The notes under the pieces are model-generated. The model was not told where the DNA came from. It searched no databases and was given only the letters and a program-made list of their open reading frames with translations. The translations under genes and the position numbers were made by a program. DNA of 64,000 nt from Dactylosporangium roseum (lineage in GTDB: Bacteria; Actinomycetota; Actinomycetes; Mycobacteriales; Micromonosporaceae), in contig NZ_CP073721.1 in assembly GCF_025264685.1 (NCBI RefSeq), positions 6,651,501-6,715,500 of the forward strand. Direction: 5' to 3'. Below, piece by piece: positions 52,899-61,597 of this stretch (positions within the stretch are counted from its first letter, which is position 1; each line of letters starts with the position of its first letter).

Positions 52899-53632
52899 CC
52901 ACCTGGCTCGCCGAGCGGGACGCGACCGCGAAGCTGCTCGCCGCGACGCTGCTGACCGCGGCCGTGCTGACCACGGTCGACCCGCTCGTCACCGCGGTCG
53001 CGATCGCGGCCGAGCTCGCGCTGCTGCCGTTCACCGGCGTGCCCGCCGGGGTGCTGTGGCGCCGCGGCTGGCCGATCCTGGCCTCGGCCGCGGGCATCTT
53101 CCTGTTCACGGTGCTGCTCGGCGCGCAGGACAGCCCGGTGCTCGCCCACGTCGCCGGGCTCGACGTCCGGGAGAACGCGGCCGGCTACGCGCTGCGGCTC
53201 GTCGCCGTCGGCCTCCCCGGGTTCATCGTGTTCGCGACGATCGACCCCACCGACCTCGCCGACTCCCTCATCGCCCACCTGAGGGTGTCGCCCCGGTTCG
53301 CCATCGGCGCGCTCGCCGCGTTTCGGCTGGTGCCGCTGCTCGCCGACGAGTACCGCCTGCTCGGCCTCGCCCGCAGGGCGCGCGGCATCGACGCGGGCTG
53401 GCATCCCGTACGACGGCTGCGGTTGTTCTTCTCCACCCTGTTCGGACTGCTCGTGACGGCGATCCGGCGCGGGATCCGGCTGGCGACGGCGATGGAGGCG
53501 CGCGGCTTCGACCGGGACACCCCGCGCACGACCGCCCGGCCGACGCGTTTCGGCCGGCCGGACGCATTGGTGGTGATCACCGGCGGGATCCTTGCCGCCG
53601 TCGTGATCATGCTGAAGTTCGCGCACACATAG
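52895..53632 (+). CDS. ykoC: ECF transporter transmembrane (T) component
   Basis: ATG 52895 overlaps the YkoD stop by 4 bp and gives 245 residues. The EcfT family mark is LARRARGIDAGWHPVRRL, with the other coupling motif AMEARGFDRD near residue 207, and about six helices (DATAKLLAATLLTAAVLTTV and GIFLFTVLLG among others). It couples the ATPase to the YkoE S component. The stop is followed by the 76-bp palindrome of family 2 copy E. Confidence 0.92.
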   Translation: MTTWLAERDATAKLLAATLLTAAVLTTVDPLVTAVAIAAELALLPFTGVPAGVLWRRGWPILASAAGIFLFTVLLGAQDSPVLAHVAGLDVRENAAGYALRLVAVGLPGFIVFATIDPTDLADSLIAHLRVSPRFAIGALAAFRLVPLLADEYRLLGLARRARGIDAGWHPVRRLRLFFSTLFGLLVTAIRRGIRLATAMEARGFDRDTPRTTARPTRFGRPDALVVITGGILAAVVIMLKFAHT

Positions 53633-53695
53633 ACAGGCGGCCACCTGTTGTCCGATCCCCCGACCCGGCCTCCTGCCACTACAACCACCGACAGC

Positions 53696-53771
53696 GTCGA
53701 TCTTGCAGTTGTGGTGCCTGACAAACCCGGGCATCGCGGGAGTGTCATGGCACCACAACTGCAAGATCGAC
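53696..53771. repeat. 76-bp intergenic palindrome, family 2 copy E
   Basis: The arms GTCGATCTTGCAGTTGTGGT plus GCC and GGCACCACAACTGCAAGATC plus GAC are perfectly complementary over 23 bp. The 30-bp centre has a further TGACA/TGTCA pair and a CCCG/CGGG pair. It lies between the convergent ykoC and uppS genes, as copy D does between convergent genes, and reads as its inverse. Confidence 0.9.
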
Positions 53772-53799
53772 GCGTAGAGGAGGGAGGAGGAGGCGTTGC

Positions 53800-54603
53800 T
53801 CAGGTTGTCAGGGTTGGGATCACCGGGTTGGGGATGGCGCCTCCGAAGCGGCGGTCGCGCTTGGCGAACACCTCGCAGGCATACCACAGGTGGCGGCGGT
53901 CGAAGTCGGGCCACAACGTGTCCACCGACACGAACTCGGCGTAGGCCGCCTGCCAGATCATGAAGTTTGACGTCCGCATCTCGCCGGAGCTGCGGATCAT
54001 CAGGTCGACGTCCGGCAGGTCGGGCTCGTCGAGGTACCGCGCGAAGGTCTTCTCCGAGATCCGATCCGCCTTCAGCCTGCCGGCCGCGACGTCCTCGGCG
54101 ATGCGGGCCGCCGCGTCCGCGATCTCGGCCCGACCACCGTAGTTCACGCACATCGTGAACGTGAGCTTGTCGTTGTGGCGGGTGAGCTGCTCCGCGTATT
54201 CGAGCTCGCTGATGACCGAACGCCACAGCCTGGGGCGGCGGCCCGCCCAGCGGACACGGATCCCCATCTCGTGGAACTCGTCGCGGCGCCGGTGGATGAC
54301 CTCGCGGTTGAAGTTCATCAGGAAGCGGACCTCGTCGGGCGAGCGCTTCCAGTTCTCGGTCGAGAACGCGTAGGCGCTGATGTACTTCACGCCGAGCTCC
54401 AGCGCCCCCTCGATCACGTCGAACAGGGCCGCCTCGCCGGCGGTGTGCCCGGCGGTGCGGGGCAGGCCACGCTGCTTCGCCCAGCGGCCGTTGCCGTCCA
54501 TGATGATCGCCACGTGCTGCGGCACGGCCTCCTTGGGCAGCGCGGGCGGGCGCGCGCCGGTCGGGTGCGGCGACGGTGGACGGAAGTCCCTGGCTCTGCT
54601 CAC
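53800..54603 (-). CDS. uppS: Isoprenyl (undecaprenyl-type) diphosphate synthase
   Basis: The 267-residue cis-prenyltransferase begins HVAIIMDGNGRWAKQRGLPR, with the catalytic Asp in IMDGNGRWA. It continues YISAYAFSTENWKRSPDEV and ends with DLMIRSSGEMRTSNFMIWQA and DFDRRHLWYACEVF. The enzyme builds the cis-polyprenyl lipid carrier for wall and glycan synthesis at the membrane. It overlaps recO by 4 bp and lies in the conserved recO-uppS arrangement. Confidence 0.95.
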   Translation of the reverse strand: MSRARDFRPPSPHPTGARPPALPKEAVPQHVAIIMDGNGRWAKQRGLPRTAGHTAGEAALFDVIEGALELGVKYISAYAFSTENWKRSPDEVRFLMNFNREVIHRRRDEFHEMGIRVRWAGRRPRLWRSVISELEYAEQLTRHNDKLTFTMCVNYGGRAEIADAAARIAEDVAAGRLKADRISEKTFARYLDEPDLPDVDLMIRSSGEMRTSNFMIWQAAYAEFVSVDTLWPDFDRRHLWYACEVFAKRDRRFGGAIPNPVIPTLTT

Positions 54604-55637
54604 GAAGCGTTGTCCTTTCCGTGGTGACGATCCGCGCCGCGTTCACCGCTGAGGTCACGCGCCGCAGGCGTCGACCGGTCACAGTCGTCGCTGAGGTCAC
54701 GCGCCGCAGGCGTCGACCGGTCACAGTCGTCGCTGAGGTCACGCGCCGCAGGCGTCGACCGGTCACAGTCGTCGCTGAGGTCACGCGCCGCAGGCGTCGA
54801 CCGGTCACAGTCGTCGCTGAGGTCACGCGCCGCAGGCGTCGACCGGTCACAGTCGTCGCTGAGGTCACGCGCCGCGGGCGTCGACCGGCTTCGGTGATCT
54901 CTGTCGACCAGCGGAAGCGAGCGTAGCGCGCGCTCCAGATGCCACTGGAGGTGCGCGGCGACGAGCCCGCTGGCCTCGCGCCGGAAGACGCCCTCGCTCG
55001 CGTCGGCGGTCGCCCAGTCACCGTCCGCGAGCGCCGCCATGAGGTCGATCGTCGCAGGCGCGGGGTGGCCGGCGCCGGGTGGGCGGCAGTCGGGACAGAC
55101 GGCGCCCCCGGCCGGCACCGAGAAGCCACGGTGCGGTCCTGCCGTGCCGCACACCGCGCACTCGCGCAGCGCCGGGGCCCACCCGGCGACGCTCATCGCG
55201 CGCAGCAGGTAGGCGTCGAGGACGAGGCTGCTGGCGTGGTCGCCGAGGGCCAGGGCGCGTATCGCCCCGAGCGTCAGCAGGTACAACCGCAGCGACGGCT
55301 CCTGCTCGATCGGCGTGAGGCGCTCGGCCGTCTCGGCGATGGCGCTGGCGACCGTGTATCTCGGGTAGTCGTCCAGGAACCAGCGGCCGAACAGGTCGAC
55401 GCCCTCGACCTGGCTGATGACGTCGAGCGTGCGCCCCTCCAGCAGTTGTACGTCGACGTGCCCGAACGGCTCCAGCCGGCCGCCGAACTTCGACGTGGTG
55501 CGGCGCACCCCCTTGGCGACGGCCCGGATGCGCCCGTGCCGCCGGGTGAACAGGGTCACGATGCGATCCGACTCGCCGAGCTTCTGCAGGCGCAGCACCA
55601 CCGCGTCGTCCCGATAGAGCTTGCCCCGGAAGCTCAT
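54600..55637 (-). CDS. recO: DNA repair protein RecO with tandem-repeat tail
   Basis: The 345-residue protein starts MSFRGKLYRDDAVVLRLQKL and has an OB-fold N-terminal domain (DRIVTLFTRRHGRIRAVAKG). The helical middle follows, then a zinc-finger segment (CAVCGTAGPHRGFSVPAGGA then CPDCRPPG). The normal RecO of about 245 residues ends near HLQWHLERALRSLP. Here an extra tail of about 95 residues consists of five or six repeats of RSTPAARDLSDDCD. It mediates RecA loading in RecF-type repair. The tail is encoded by a 42-bp tandem repeat and is the odd feature. It overlaps uppS and abuts era. Confidence 0.93.
   Translation of the reverse strand: MSFRGKLYRDDAVVLRLQKLGESDRIVTLFTRRHGRIRAVAKGVRRTTSKFGGRLEPFGHVDVQLLEGRTLDVISQVEGVDLFGRWFLDDYPRYTVASAIAETAERLTPIEQEPSLRLYLLTLGAIRALALGDHASSLVLDAYLLRAMSVAGWAPALRECAVCGTAGPHRGFSVPAGGAVCPDCRPPGAGHPAPATIDLMAALADGDWATADASEGVFRREASGLVAAHLQWHLERALRSLPLVDRDHRSRSTPAARDLSDDCDRSTPAARDLSDDCDRSTPAARDLSDDCDRSTPAARDLSDDCDRSTPAARDLSDDCDRSTPAARDLSGERGADRHHGKDNAS
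54648..54888 (+). repeat. 42-bp tandem repeat inside recO
   Basis: The unit starting GCTGAGGTCACGCGCCGCAG begins at 54648, 54690, 54732, 54774 and 54816, the five copies being identical over 42 bp. A sixth, imperfect copy from 54858 breaks off near 54888. The period is a multiple of three, so copy-number change keeps the recO frame. Confidence 0.98.
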
Positions 55638-56536
55638 CAGAATCCCAGGCGACGCAACTGCTTGGGGTCGCGCTGCCAGTCCTTCGCGACCCGCACGTGC
55701 AGGTCGAGGTAGACGCGGGCGCCGAGGAGATCCTCGATCTCGCGCCGCGCGCGGATGCCGACGTCCTTGAGGCGGCTCGCGCGGTGCCCGATGACGATCG
55801 CCTTCTGGCTGGACCGCTCGACGTAGATGTCGGCGAAGACCTTCGTCGCGGCGCCGTCCTCGCCCGGGATGACCTCCTCGACCAGCACCGCGATCGAGTG
55901 CGGCAGCTCGTCGCGCACGCCTTCGAGGGCCGCCTCGCGGATGAGCTCGGCCATCAGCACGTGCTCGGGCTCATCGGTGATCATGCCCTCGGGATACAGT
56001 TGCGGCGAGCTCGGCAGGTGGCCGATCATCACGTCGACGAGCGTCTCGACCTGCTCACCCGAGACGGCGCTGACCGGCACGATGTCGACGAAGTCGCCGA
56101 GGTCCTGCACGGCGAGCAACCGCTCGGCAAGGTGCCTCTTGTCGACCAGGTCGGTCTTGGTGACCACGGCGATCAGCTTCGCCTTGAGCGCGGCGATCTC
56201 GCTGCTGATGAACCGGTCGCCGGGGCCGATCGCCTCGTCGGCCGGCAGGCACAGCCCGATGACGTCCGTCTCGCTCCAGGTGGCCCGGACCAGGTCGTTG
56301 AGCCGCTCGCCGAGCAGCGTGCGCGGCCGGTGCAGTCCGGGGGTGTCGACCAGCACGAGCTGTGCGTCGGGCCGGTGGACGACGCCACGCACGGTGTGCC
56401 GGGTGGTCTGCGGCTTCGCCGACGTGATCGCGATCTTCTGCCCGACGATCGCGTTGGTGAGCGTCGACTTGCCGGCGTTGGGACGTCCCACGAAGCAGGC
56501 GAAGCCCGCGTGGTAGTCCCCGGAGGTGTGCTGCAC
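55637..56536 (-). CDS. era: GTPase Era
   Basis: The 299-residue protein starts at GTG 56536. G1 GRPNAGKS lies at 17-24, G3 is VLVDTPGLHRPRTLLGERL, G4 is AVVTKTDLVDKRHLAERLLA, and the KH domain has FADIYVERSSQKAIVIGHRA and GARVYLDLHVRVAKDWQRDP. Era binds 16S rRNA and helps assemble the 30S subunit and the cell-cycle checkpoint. It abuts recO and lies before the FHA/FtsK-type ATPase gene. Confidence 0.97.
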   Translation of the reverse strand: MQHTSGDYHAGFACFVGRPNAGKSTLTNAIVGQKIAITSAKPQTTRHTVRGVVHRPDAQLVLVDTPGLHRPRTLLGERLNDLVRATWSETDVIGLCLPADEAIGPGDRFISSEIAALKAKLIAVVTKTDLVDKRHLAERLLAVQDLGDFVDIVPVSAVSGEQVETLVDVMIGHLPSSPQLYPEGMITDEPEHVLMAELIREAALEGVRDELPHSIAVLVEEVIPGEDGAATKVFADIYVERSSQKAIVIGHRASRLKDVGIRARREIEDLLGARVYLDLHVRVAKDWQRDPKQLRRLGF

Positions 56537-56551
56537 GATGGTTCAGCGTAC

Positions 56552-59500
56552 TCAGACTTCCATCTGCAATTGGCGGGGGCGTTGCGCAGGTGTCGTGACG
56601 GTCGCTCCCGGGCGGGCCACCTGGAGCTCGACGGTGCCTTCCACGAGCCCTCGGCCGGCGGAGCGGAGCACGATCCGGCCGGGCATGAGGCGCGCGAGTG
56701 AGGTCGGCACGGCGCTGCGCTGCTCGGTGGCGAGCACGAGGTGGACACCGACCGCCTTGCCGTCCGCCGCCACCCTCGTGAGGGTCTCGTTGAGCAGCAC
56801 ATCGTGGCCGTCGACGAGCACCAGCACGCGGGCGCCGTGGTGCTCGGCGAGCGCGGCCCGCTCCATGACGAGGTTCTCGATGGTGCGCAGCAGCTCCAGG
56901 GCGGCGGCGCCGCTGACCCGGTAGACACGCACGGCGGTGCCGTCGTAGCGGCGGGCGAAGGCGGCCGCGATCGTGTCGAGCAGCGTGGTCTTCCCCGCGC
57001 CGGCCGGGCCGTAGATCAACAGGTGGCCGAGCTCGTCGAGGTCGAGCTGCCAGACCTGGCGGGCCTGCGAGTTCGGCAGGTCGACCATGCCGATCGGCGC
57101 CGCGAACGCCGGGCCGTCGGGGAAGTCCAGCTCGTCGAGCGTGTACGTGGCGGCGAGCGGTGGCTGCCAGGCCCGCGGCTGGTCCGGCACACGGGCCTCC
57201 CGGTGCGCGGCGCCGATCGCCTCGACCAGGCGCCGCAGGTCGGTCCGGTCGCCGTCCTCGGTCACCGGGCCGGCGGCGTCGGCGTCGAGGCCGGACTCGA
57301 AACGGACCTCGGTGATCGTCGTCGGCAGGGTGCGCCGGCTGTTCGGCGAGCGGGCGCCGCCGTAGGCGACCTGCACCGGCTCCGGCTCACCCGCGCCGAC
57401 GCGCACGAACGCCCGGCCGGGCAGCAGCGGAGACAGGTGGGCGGCGTCCGGCCGTTCGAGCACTTCGAGGCTGTCGACCTCCTCCTCGACCCGCAGTGCG
57501 ATCCGCAGCGACGCCTCGGCGCGCAGGTCGTCGTCGACCACACCGTGCGGCGCCGCCGTGGCGAGCAGGAGGTGTACGCCCGAAGTCCGCCCTCTGCGGG
57601 CCACCTCGCGCAGGCCGGTCACGAACTCGGCCGCCACGGTGGCGAACTCGGCGACCACGATGAGCAGGTTGGCCGGGGCGGCCGCCGGGTGCTTGCGCTC
57701 CATCTCGGTGATGTCCTTGACGCCGTGGCGGCGCAGGATCGCCTCCCGGCGGCGGACCTCGGCGTTGAGCGAGATCAGGACCCGGCGGGCCTGGTGCTGG
57801 TCGTCGTCGGCGAGGAGCCCGACCGTGTGCGGCAGCGCGACGCACTCGGCGAACGTGTCCGTGGGGATTCCGTCCGCCAGTTCGTCCACGAGCACGAAGG
57901 TGAGCCGGTTCGCCGGGTAGGTCGCGGCGAGCGCGGCGAGGTACGACCGCAGCAGCCAGGAGCGGCCCGAGCCGGCGACCCCGGTGACGAGGCCGTGCGG
58001 GCCGTCGCGGCGCAGGTCGACGGTGACCGGCCCGGTGCCGCCGAGACCGATGGGCGCGCCCAGGCCGCGGTCGCGGGTCGCCGGCACCCACCGCTTGACG
58101 ATCGCGCTCGGGGTGACCTCCCCGAGGTTCAGCACCTCGACGAGCGGCGCGATACGCGGCGCCGCGCCGCCGCCCGCGTCCCGGGTGGCGGCGAGGGCCC
58201 GGGCGACCCGGTCGGCGACGGCCAGGCTCAGCCCGTCGGCCTGCTGCTTGACCACCCCGGCGGGGAGGTCCTCGGCCCGCTCGGCGCCCACCAGCAGGCT
58301 GATGCCACCCCGTGGGCCCTCTTCGACCAGCCGGGCCAGCGCGTCGGGCCGTACCAGATCCGGATCCGGAAGCACGACCACCACGTGCGGTGTGAACGCC
58401 TCCGCGATCGCGTGCCGTCCCCGCCGGCGCTGGCGCAGGAGCGCCTCCACCAGCGCGAGGATGCGGTCTCGGTCGTCCTCGTCGGCGGCGACGGTCCGCG
58501 CGCCGGGCGCGATCGCGGCGGTCAGCGTGCGGGTGTGCGGCAGCCAGCCGGTCCAGGCCCACCGCGCCACGTCGCCGGGGTGGCACAGGACGACCAGCCC
58601 CAGGTCGTTGGGGCGGACGAGGGTGGCCAACTGGACTACCCACGAGCGCAGCACCGCCTCGCGGGTGTCGCCCACGGCACCGAGCGCGCCGAGCGCGCGC
58701 AGGTCCACCTCGACCGGCACGTCGAGGTCGACGGCGTGCCGCTCACGCAGGGCGGTGATCCGGTCGGTGTGCGCGGGGTCGAAGTCGCCGGTCGTCGCCG
58801 CCTGCTCGAACCGCAGCCGGCTCGGCTGGTCCGCGGTGCCGCCGCGCAGCACGAGGAAGTCCCGGTCGTCGGAGCGGCGGATGGGCTGCTCCCGGCGCTC
58901 GGCGGCCCGCGCCAGATGCGCCAGGCTCGGCACCTCGGCCCGCCGGCCGCGCATGACGGACCGGTGTTTGACGGCCGCGTCGACCTCGGCCCGGTCCATG
59001 GCCGCGGCGAACTCGGCGGCCGGATCGGCCGGGTTCCGCCGGAACCGGCGCTTCTTGAGCGGTTGCGGTACCGCGGGAAGCCACACGGCCGGCGGCGGCC
59101 CCTTGGGCGCGGGCTGCTCCGCCGGCACCTCCTCGACGGTGATCAGGGTGGCGCCGAGGCGCAGTAGCTGGCCGTTCGTCAGGGTGACCGTGCCCTGGAG
59201 CGGCTCCCCGTCCAGCTTCGTGCCGACCGGCGAGCGCAGGTCGGTCGCGGCCACCTCGTGGCTGCCGATGCCGAGATGCAGGTGCCGCCGGCCCGCGGTC
59301 GGGTCGTTGAGCACCAGGTCACCGGCGGGATCGGTGCCGATGACGAACTCGCCCTGCCGCAGCGGGAGCCAGGTGCCGGCGTCCGGGCCGGCGACGACGA
59401 GCAGCTCGAACCGGTGGTCCCCGTCGTCCTTCGGCAGCGGCGGCTGCTCGGGCGGGCCGAGCAGGAGGACGTCGCCGCAGCGCAGGCCCTGCTCGCTGAC

Positions 59501-59707
59501 GGGCTTGGCCGGGTCGAGCCGCTTGCCGGTGCGCTCCAGCCAGGCCCAGGTGGTCTGCTGGGGGCGGTCGGCCGGGTCGAGGGTGGCGAGGTACGCGGTG
59601 ATCAGCTCGGTGACACTGCCGCCGGGGTCGGCCCGCAGGCGGACCGTCCGGTCCATGGTCGCCGTCGAATCCCGGCGCGCCACCCGCACGTCGATCAGCA
59701 GGTCCAT
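56552..59707 (-). CDS. FHA-containing FtsK/SpoIIIE-EssC-like ATPase
   Basis: ATG 59707 gives 1051 residues, preceded by GGAAGG. An N-terminal ubiquitin-like region (1-80, like YukD) is followed by an FHA domain (about 105-185, GEFVIGTDPAGDLVLND). Two FtsK/SpoIIIE-like ATPase domains follow. In the first the Walker A is GVAGSGRS (576-583), Arg in place of Lys, and the Walker B is LLIVVAEF (681-688), Ala in place of Asp, so it is degenerate. The second has GPAGAGKT at 900-907 and LVLVDG, and looks active. No transmembrane pair is seen between FHA and ATPase. It resembles EssC/EccC of type VII secretion without the rest of that system here. Confidence 0.85.
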   Translation of the reverse strand: MDLLIDVRVARRDSTATMDRTVRLRADPGGSVTELITAYLATLDPADRPQQTTWAWLERTGKRLDPAKPVSEQGLRCGDVLLLGPPEQPPLPKDDGDHRFELLVVAGPDAGTWLPLRQGEFVIGTDPAGDLVLNDPTAGRRHLHLGIGSHEVAATDLRSPVGTKLDGEPLQGTVTLTNGQLLRLGATLITVEEVPAEQPAPKGPPPAVWLPAVPQPLKKRRFRRNPADPAAEFAAAMDRAEVDAAVKHRSVMRGRRAEVPSLAHLARAAERREQPIRRSDDRDFLVLRGGTADQPSRLRFEQAATTGDFDPAHTDRITALRERHAVDLDVPVEVDLRALGALGAVGDTREAVLRSWVVQLATLVRPNDLGLVVLCHPGDVARWAWTGWLPHTRTLTAAIAPGARTVAADEDDRDRILALVEALLRQRRRGRHAIAEAFTPHVVVVLPDPDLVRPDALARLVEEGPRGGISLLVGAERAEDLPAGVVKQQADGLSLAVADRVARALAATRDAGGGAAPRIAPLVEVLNLGEVTPSAIVKRWVPATRDRGLGAPIGLGGTGPVTVDLRRDGPHGLVTGVAGSGRSWLLRSYLAALAATYPANRLTFVLVDELADGIPTDTFAECVALPHTVGLLADDDQHQARRVLISLNAEVRRREAILRRHGVKDITEMERKHPAAAPANLLIVVAEFATVAAEFVTGLREVARRGRTSGVHLLLATAAPHGVVDDDLRAEASLRIALRVEEEVDSLEVLERPDAAHLSPLLPGRAFVRVGAGEPEPVQVAYGGARSPNSRRTLPTTITEVRFESGLDADAAGPVTEDGDRTDLRRLVEAIGAAHREARVPDQPRAWQPPLAATYTLDELDFPDGPAFAAPIGMVDLPNSQARQVWQLDLDELGHLLIYGPAGAGKTTLLDTIAAAFARRYDGTAVRVYRVSGAAALELLRTIENLVMERAALAEHHGARVLVLVDGHDVLLNETLTRVAADGKAVGVHLVLATEQRSAVPTSLARLMPGRIVLRSAGRGLVEGTVELQVARPGATVTTPAQRPRQLQMEV

Positions 59708-59939
59708 GGACCGGCACCTTCCTTCCCGCGCAGCGTTGCCCGTCGTCGGTCTCCAGAAAGCCTGGTGGCGGGGCGGACGCACTGCAGGGCTCCGCCCTCG
59801 ACAGTAAGCGCCGCGACGCCGAGTGGATCGCATCGACGCGCGCCAGGATTTCGCGCTATACGCTCCTAAAACGGGTGTAATGCCACGCGGGTTACCCTCG
59901 CTGGCCACGGCAGTCCGCTTCCGTCGTTCTTGAGCGGCG

Positions 59940-60278
59940 CTAGTCGGTCACCGTGGCGAAGACGGTCGCGTCCGGGGCGGCCAGGTGAATCGGGGCCGAC
60001 GGGGACACCGCGCGGACGGCGGACCGGCCCGCGGTGTCCAGCGCGGAGGCCTCCGTCACGACGGCGGCCGCCTCCAGCTTCGTCGCGCCCGACGACACGG
60101 CCGACGCCACGGCGAGCTGCAGCGCCGTCAGCGACAGCGACGGCAGCGTCACCGACGCCGCGTTGTACGTCCGGCCGTCGCCGTCGCGAACGGCCGCGCC
60201 CTCGGCGGCGCCGATCCTCGCGCGGGCCGCGCGCGCGAGCGTGACCAGCTTGGCGTCCTCGGCGGAAAGCTCAGGCAT
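59940..60278 (-). CDS. Cytidine deaminase-like protein lacking catalytic motifs
   Basis: The 112-residue protein has the fold and length of cytidine deaminases in the position where actinomycetes usually keep one next to era. The zinc motifs are missing. The region that would be H/C-A-E reads SLTALQLAVASAVSSGA, and the P-C-x-x-C region reads SALDTAGRSAVRAV. It can therefore hardly bind zinc or deaminate. It overlaps the corC-like gene by 8 bp, so it is translated with the block. Confidence 0.78.
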   Translation of the reverse strand: MPELSAEDAKLVTLARAARARIGAAEGAAVRDGDGRTYNAASVTLPSLSLTALQLAVASAVSSGATKLEAAAVVTEASALDTAGRSAVRAVSPSAPIHLAAPDATVFATVTD

Positions 60279-61593
60279 CGGCGTGTTGCCTCTCGGTCTC
60301 GGGAGTCGCCTGCTCCTCGTCCTCGGGCTCGGCCCGGCGGACGAGGAGGGTGTCGATGCGGTTGCGCCGGCCGGCCGTGCCCTCGGCGACGAGGACCAGG
60401 CCGCCGACGACTGCGGTCGCGCCGGGGATCGGCACGCGGCCGAGGGCCTGCGCCAGCAGGCCCGCCACCGTCTCGACCTCGTCGGCGGGCAGTTCGACGC
60501 CGAACAGCTCGCCGAGGTCCTCGATCGGCAGGCGGCTGGTGACCCGGACCGCGCCGTCGGGCAGTTCCTCGACCGGTGGGCGCTCCGCCACGTCGTACTC
60601 GTCGGTTATCTCGCCGACGATCTCTTCGAGGATGTCCTCGATCGTGACGAGGCCGGCCGTTCCGCCGTACTCGTCGATGATGATCGCCATGTGGGTGCGC
60701 GCCGCCTGCATCTCGCGGAGCAGGTCGTCGACCGGCTTGGACTCCGGCACGAACGTGGCGTCGCGCATCACCTGGGCGACGGGCATCTCGGTCGCGCCCT
60801 TGTCGTCGCCGGCGGTGCGGCGGACGAGATCCTTGAGATAGACGATGCCGAGGACGTCGTCGACGTTCTCCCCGACGACCGGGATGCGGGAGAAGCCGCT
60901 GCGCATCGCGAGCATCATCGCCTGGCGGACGGTCTTGTGCGCCTCGATCCAGACCATCTCGGTGCGCGGGACCATGACCTCGCGGGCGATGGTCGTGCCC
61001 AGCGCGAAGACCGAGTGGATCATCTCGCGCTCGCCGTGCTCCACCACGCCGCGCTGCTCGGCCAGGTCGACGAGCTCACGCAGCTCGATCGTGGTCGCGA
61101 AGGGGCCTTCGCGGTACCCCTTGCCGGGCGTGACGGCGTTACCGATGAGGATCAGCAGGCGGGCGAGCGGCCCGAGCGCCGTGCCGAGCCAGCGCACGAG
61201 GGGCGCGGCGATCCGGGCCACGCTGTACGCGTGCTGGCGGCCCATCGTGCGCGGGGCGACCCCGACCACGACGAAGCTGACGACGGTCATCGAGCCGGCC
61301 GTGATCAGCGCCGCCAGCCAGTCGCGGTCTCCCCCGACCGCTGCCGCGGTGACCAGCGCGACGAGTGTCGTCGCGGTCAGCTCGCAGAGCAGTCGCAGGA
61401 GCAGGAGCAGGTTGATGTACCGAGCCGGGTCGGCCGCGACGACCTGCAGCGCCCGGGCGCCGGGGCGGCCCTCGCGGGCGAGCTCGTGCGCACGGGCCGG
61501 CGACACCACGTTGAGGGCGGCGTCGGTCATCGCGAACAGACCCGCGAGCACGACCAGCCCGGCGGCCGTGGTCAGCAGGGTGGCGTCGTTCAA
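60271..61593 (-). CDS. CorC/HlyC-family membrane protein (CNNM-DUF21 with CBS)
   Basis: TTG 61593 gives 440 residues, a few bases after the ybeY stop. Three or four hydrophobic segments of the DUF21 domain (AGLVVLAGLFAMTDAALNVV, LLLLLRLLCELTATTLVALV) are followed by two CBS domains. These contain GFSRIPVVGENVDDVLGIVY and MAIIIDEYGGTAGLVTIEDI. A CorC_HlyC domain (TSRLPIEDLGELFGVELP) follows. Members act as magnesium or cobalt transporters or regulators. The start codon lacks a strong ribosome-binding site, and coupling to ybeY is likely. Confidence 0.88.
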   Translation of the reverse strand: MNDATLLTTAAGLVVLAGLFAMTDAALNVVSPARAHELAREGRPGARALQVVAADPARYINLLLLLRLLCELTATTLVALVTAAAVGGDRDWLAALITAGSMTVVSFVVVGVAPRTMGRQHAYSVARIAAPLVRWLGTALGPLARLLILIGNAVTPGKGYREGPFATTIELRELVDLAEQRGVVEHGEREMIHSVFALGTTIAREVMVPRTEMVWIEAHKTVRQAMMLAMRSGFSRIPVVGENVDDVLGIVYLKDLVRRTAGDDKGATEMPVAQVMRDATFVPESKPVDDLLREMQAARTHMAIIIDEYGGTAGLVTIEDILEEIVGEITDEYDVAERPPVEELPDGAVRVTSRLPIEDLGELFGVELPADEVETVAGLLAQALGRVPIPGATAVVGGLVLVAEGTAGRRNRIDTLLVRRAEPEDEEQATPETERQHADA

Positions 61594-61597
61594 CGGG

